A DNA stretch of 64,000 nt, taken from the NCBI GenBank assembly GCA_963665785.1, contig OY762456.1, forward strand, positions 1,364,001 to 1,428,000, read 5' to 3'. A model generated the notes under the pieces. The model worked only from the letters and a program-made list of their open reading frames with translations. It ran no database searches and had not been told where the DNA came from. The stretch is from UBA7455 sp026713185. GTDB lineage: Bacteria; Pseudomonadota; Gammaproteobacteria; Pseudomonadales; Azotimanducaceae. Shown here one piece after another: positions 62,238 through 64,000 of this stretch. Made by a program: the position numbers and the translations under genes. Within the stretch, counting starts at the first letter, position 1. Each line of letters begins with the position of its first letter.

Positions 62238-62990
62238 TCAGCGCTCCGTGCCCTCAATGGGGGCGACGGACTCGGTTGAGCTCAACAGGTCTTTGGCGCC
62301 GCGTCCGACGAGTGCCGTTGCCGGGGGTGCTTGAAAGAAGCTGAAGCCTTGCCGATTCTGCCATTGAATCGGGCCACCAAGTTTACGTCCTGCTCCCAGG
62401 GTGGCTTTGTGAATCCTTGTAACCATGGCTTCATACTCCGGTGTGCCCTGGGGGAAACCTGAGAAGCTGAACAGATCGGTTGCGGCGGTAAAGACGACGT
62501 CGACTCCAGGAACTGCAGCGATCTTCTCGGCATTCTCGACACCGGCCGGTGACTCGATCATTCCCACGACCATGATGTTGTCGTTTGCTGTCTTGCGGTA
62601 GTCACCACCCCAGATCTCTCCATATTGTCCACCACCGAGGCTGCGCGCTCCGTCCGGTGGATACTTGGCGAACCGCACTGCGGCCTCGACCTTCTCTGGT
62701 TCTACCACCATCGGTACGATAATGCCCAGAGCACCGACATCGGTCGCCTTCTGAATGTCGCCTTCGGTGGCGTCGGGTACGCGAATAAAGGGTATGGCCG
62801 GCAGGTCCCGGCCAGCCCATATCATACGGGCAACCTCCTGGAAGGTCAGTGGGCTGTGCTGCATCTCGATCCACAGGAAGTCGAATCCGGCGCGTGCCAT
62901 TGCACAGTAAATCTCCGGGTCCGGCGTCTCGATCGAACCGCCAATGACTTGTTCGCCGTTCGCAAGTTTCTGTTTAACGGTGTTGTACAT
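62238..62990 (-). CDS. HpcH/HpaI-family aldolase
   Basis: 250 residues. TIM-barrel class II aldolase with WIEMQHSP near residue 40, the Arg and Glu of VGMIESPAGVENAEKI, and GVDVVFTAATDLFSF. Members cleave 2-keto-3-deoxy sugar acids or 4-hydroxy-2-oxoacids to pyruvate plus an aldehyde. Facing the dioxygenase gene, it may serve the same catabolic route, but they are on opposite strands. Confidence 0.92.
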   Translation of the reverse strand: MYNTVKQKLANGEQVIGGSIETPDPEIYCAMARAGFDFLWIEMQHSPLTFQEVARMIWAGRDLPAIPFIRVPDATEGDIQKATDVGALGIIVPMVVEPEKVEAAVRFAKYPPDGARSLGGGQYGEIWGGDYRKTANDNIMVVGMIESPAGVENAEKIAAVPGVDVVFTAATDLFSFSGFPQGTPEYEAMVTRIHKATLGAGRKLGGPIQWQNRQGFSFFQAPPATALVGRGAKDLLSSTESVAPIEGTER

Positions 62991-63193
62991 CTGTTCCTCT
63001 GTTGGGTTTCAAAAGATAAGAGCATACTACTCTCTGCGTAATCTCACCATAAATGTTGATTGAATAACTGTCAGAGAAGAGTGTTTACGTTGCACCCGGA
63101 CCAGGGCAAAAGGCTTCAGATTGCAAGTTAATGTACGTTGTACCATGATGATAATCTGTTCCATCGGGGATCATTATGCATCACCTGGTTTTA

Positions 63194-64000
63194 TAGGGTT
63201 ATTTCATGCTGGAACCTGAGCGCGGAGTCTGCGACAGCCCGACGGACTGGGGATGGCCATTTTTGGGGTTGAACGGGTGGGGAACGTGCGGGCTTGCGAA
63301 AGGCGGTCGGGCCTGTGGTCAATGCGCCGTTTTCCACTGTCGCTGGGATGCCGCGGGAGGCGCTTGGGCATGCTTGCGGTGGGCCGGCGGTACCTCAGTC
63401 CGGCAGGAGGATGGCGTCGAGGGCTTCCTTGCGCCGCATCATGAAGTGCAAGTTGGCTTCGGGGACATGGTGGAAGCCGCGATGGAAAACGATGGCCAGC
63501 ACGATGTTGTTGAGCGTGGCGTTGTTGGCGGGGCCATGGCGGGCGCGGATGCGGCTGGCGTCCTCGCCGAGACTCACGTCGCGCCGATAGTGGTTGCCGT
63601 TCTCGATTTGCCAGTGGCCGCGGTTCCAGGCGAGCAACCGTTCGGGGTCCGCCCGGTCCTCTGGAACGGAGGTGATGCCGAAAGCGGTTTCTTCACTGGT
63701 TTCGCCGGTTTTCAGGTCGGTACGCTCGCGGGTGACGCGGAACACTTGCTGAGCCTTGTCGAAGGCGAGCGTGCGCGGCGGTAGCGTTTGCACATCAATG
63801 CGTCGCGCGTCGATGCGCCCATGACCCTGCTCCGGTTCGGCGCCGTGATGCCGGACGGCCGCGGCGTTCCAGTCGAGGGTGGTGAGCGCCGCGAACGTCT
63901 CGGGGCAGTTGCCCTTGACGGCAAGCAGATAGTCGGCGCCGTGCGTCTCGATGATCGTCCGCTCGTTGTCTCGGGTGGTGTGCAGGGCGTCCAGGGTGAT
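63194..64000 (-). mobile_element. ISAs1-type insertion sequence, copy 2 (cut by the window edge)
   Basis: From 63194 the sequence repeats copy 1 (offset 30646) almost base for base; I saw two differences in about 800 bp. The left end TAGGGTTATTTCATGCTGG is the same. The right end lies outside the window. Such high identity indicates recent transposition. Confidence 0.93.
63395..64000 (-). CDS. ISAs1-family transposase, partial (C-terminal part)
   Basis: About 200 residues of the C-terminal catalytic part of the same transposase as at 32749, with DAR RIDVQTLPPRTL, AWNRGHWQIENGNHY and a final ILLPD. The 5' portion with the DruA-like domain is beyond the window edge. No stop or frameshift was seen in the visible part. 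Confidence 0.92.
   Translation of the reverse strand: MTLDALHTTRDNERTIIETHGADYLLAVKGNCPETFAALTTLDWNAAAVRHHGAEPEQGHGRIDARRIDVQTLPPRTLAFDKAQQVFRVTRERTDLKTGETSEETAFGITSVPEDRADPERLLAWNRGHWQIENGNHYRRDVSLGEDASRIRARHGPANNATLNNIVLAIVFHRGFHHVPEANLHFMMRRKEALDAILLPD

Overview
The window looks like a chromosomal piece of a Gammaproteobacterium, probably an aquatic or host-associated oligotroph. This is inferred from gene content. Core genes keep gammaproteobacterial order and type: lptD-surA-ksgA-apaH opposite amgK-murU-rpe, a FabY-type ketoacyl synthase, RF3 (prfC), surE and a tRNA-Ala(GGC). The accessory genes are a heterotroph's scavenging set: two TonB receptors, a sulfatase lipoprotein, five Fe(II)/2-oxoglutarate-type dioxygenases, crotonases, an SDR, and GPH, NCS2 and SSS transporters.

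Layout. 0.2-2.5 kb: TonB receptor. 2.8-5.2 kb: a tightly overlapped three-gene cassette of unknown function ending in a metallo-beta-lactamase-fold hydrolase, the best candidate here for an undescribed system. 5.5-13.5 kb: nucleobase-type permease with an extra C-terminal domain, sulfatase, oxidoreductase, decayed crotonase, GPH transporter, an uncharacterised protein and a TetR regulator. 13.6-16.1 kb: complete but mutated IS66 element with an exact 8-bp target duplication. 16.3-25.9 kb: dioxygenases around a second TonB receptor, with an IS630 element (21.25-22.48 kb) and a Tsx-like porin. 26.0-28.4 kb: type II restriction-modification cassette (C5 methyltransferase, PD-(D/E)xK nuclease, Vsr). 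29.1-32.5 kb: crotonase, GST, SDR, surE. 32.5-34.6 kb: ISAs1-type element whose transposase carries an N-terminal DruA/DUF4338-like domain; a near-identical second copy runs off the right edge from 63.19 kb. 34.7-46.4 kb: core genes. 46.5-48.9 kb: SSS symporter and crotonase.

49.1-58.45 kb is a seven-gene operon for uptake and breakdown of guanidine (or urea): ABC transporter, two DUF1989 proteins (CgdA/CgdB-like), a biotin-dependent carboxylase and allophanate hydrolase. 58.6-61.0 kb is a wrecked type I restriction locus (hsdM remnant) that still holds an intact HEPN/MNT toxin-antitoxin pair, then an Rpn-like nuclease. 61.3-63.0 kb has a TauD dioxygenase and an HpaI-type aldolase.

The window has many small rearrangements: two tandem duplications of start-codon regions (surA and the ABC permease), an 18-bp minisatellite in the 5' end of prfC, an 82-bp palindrome with perfect 40-bp arms, short palindromic inserts within the IS66 genes, and several truncated gene remnants beside mobile DNA. 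No CRISPR array, rRNA or prophage was seen.
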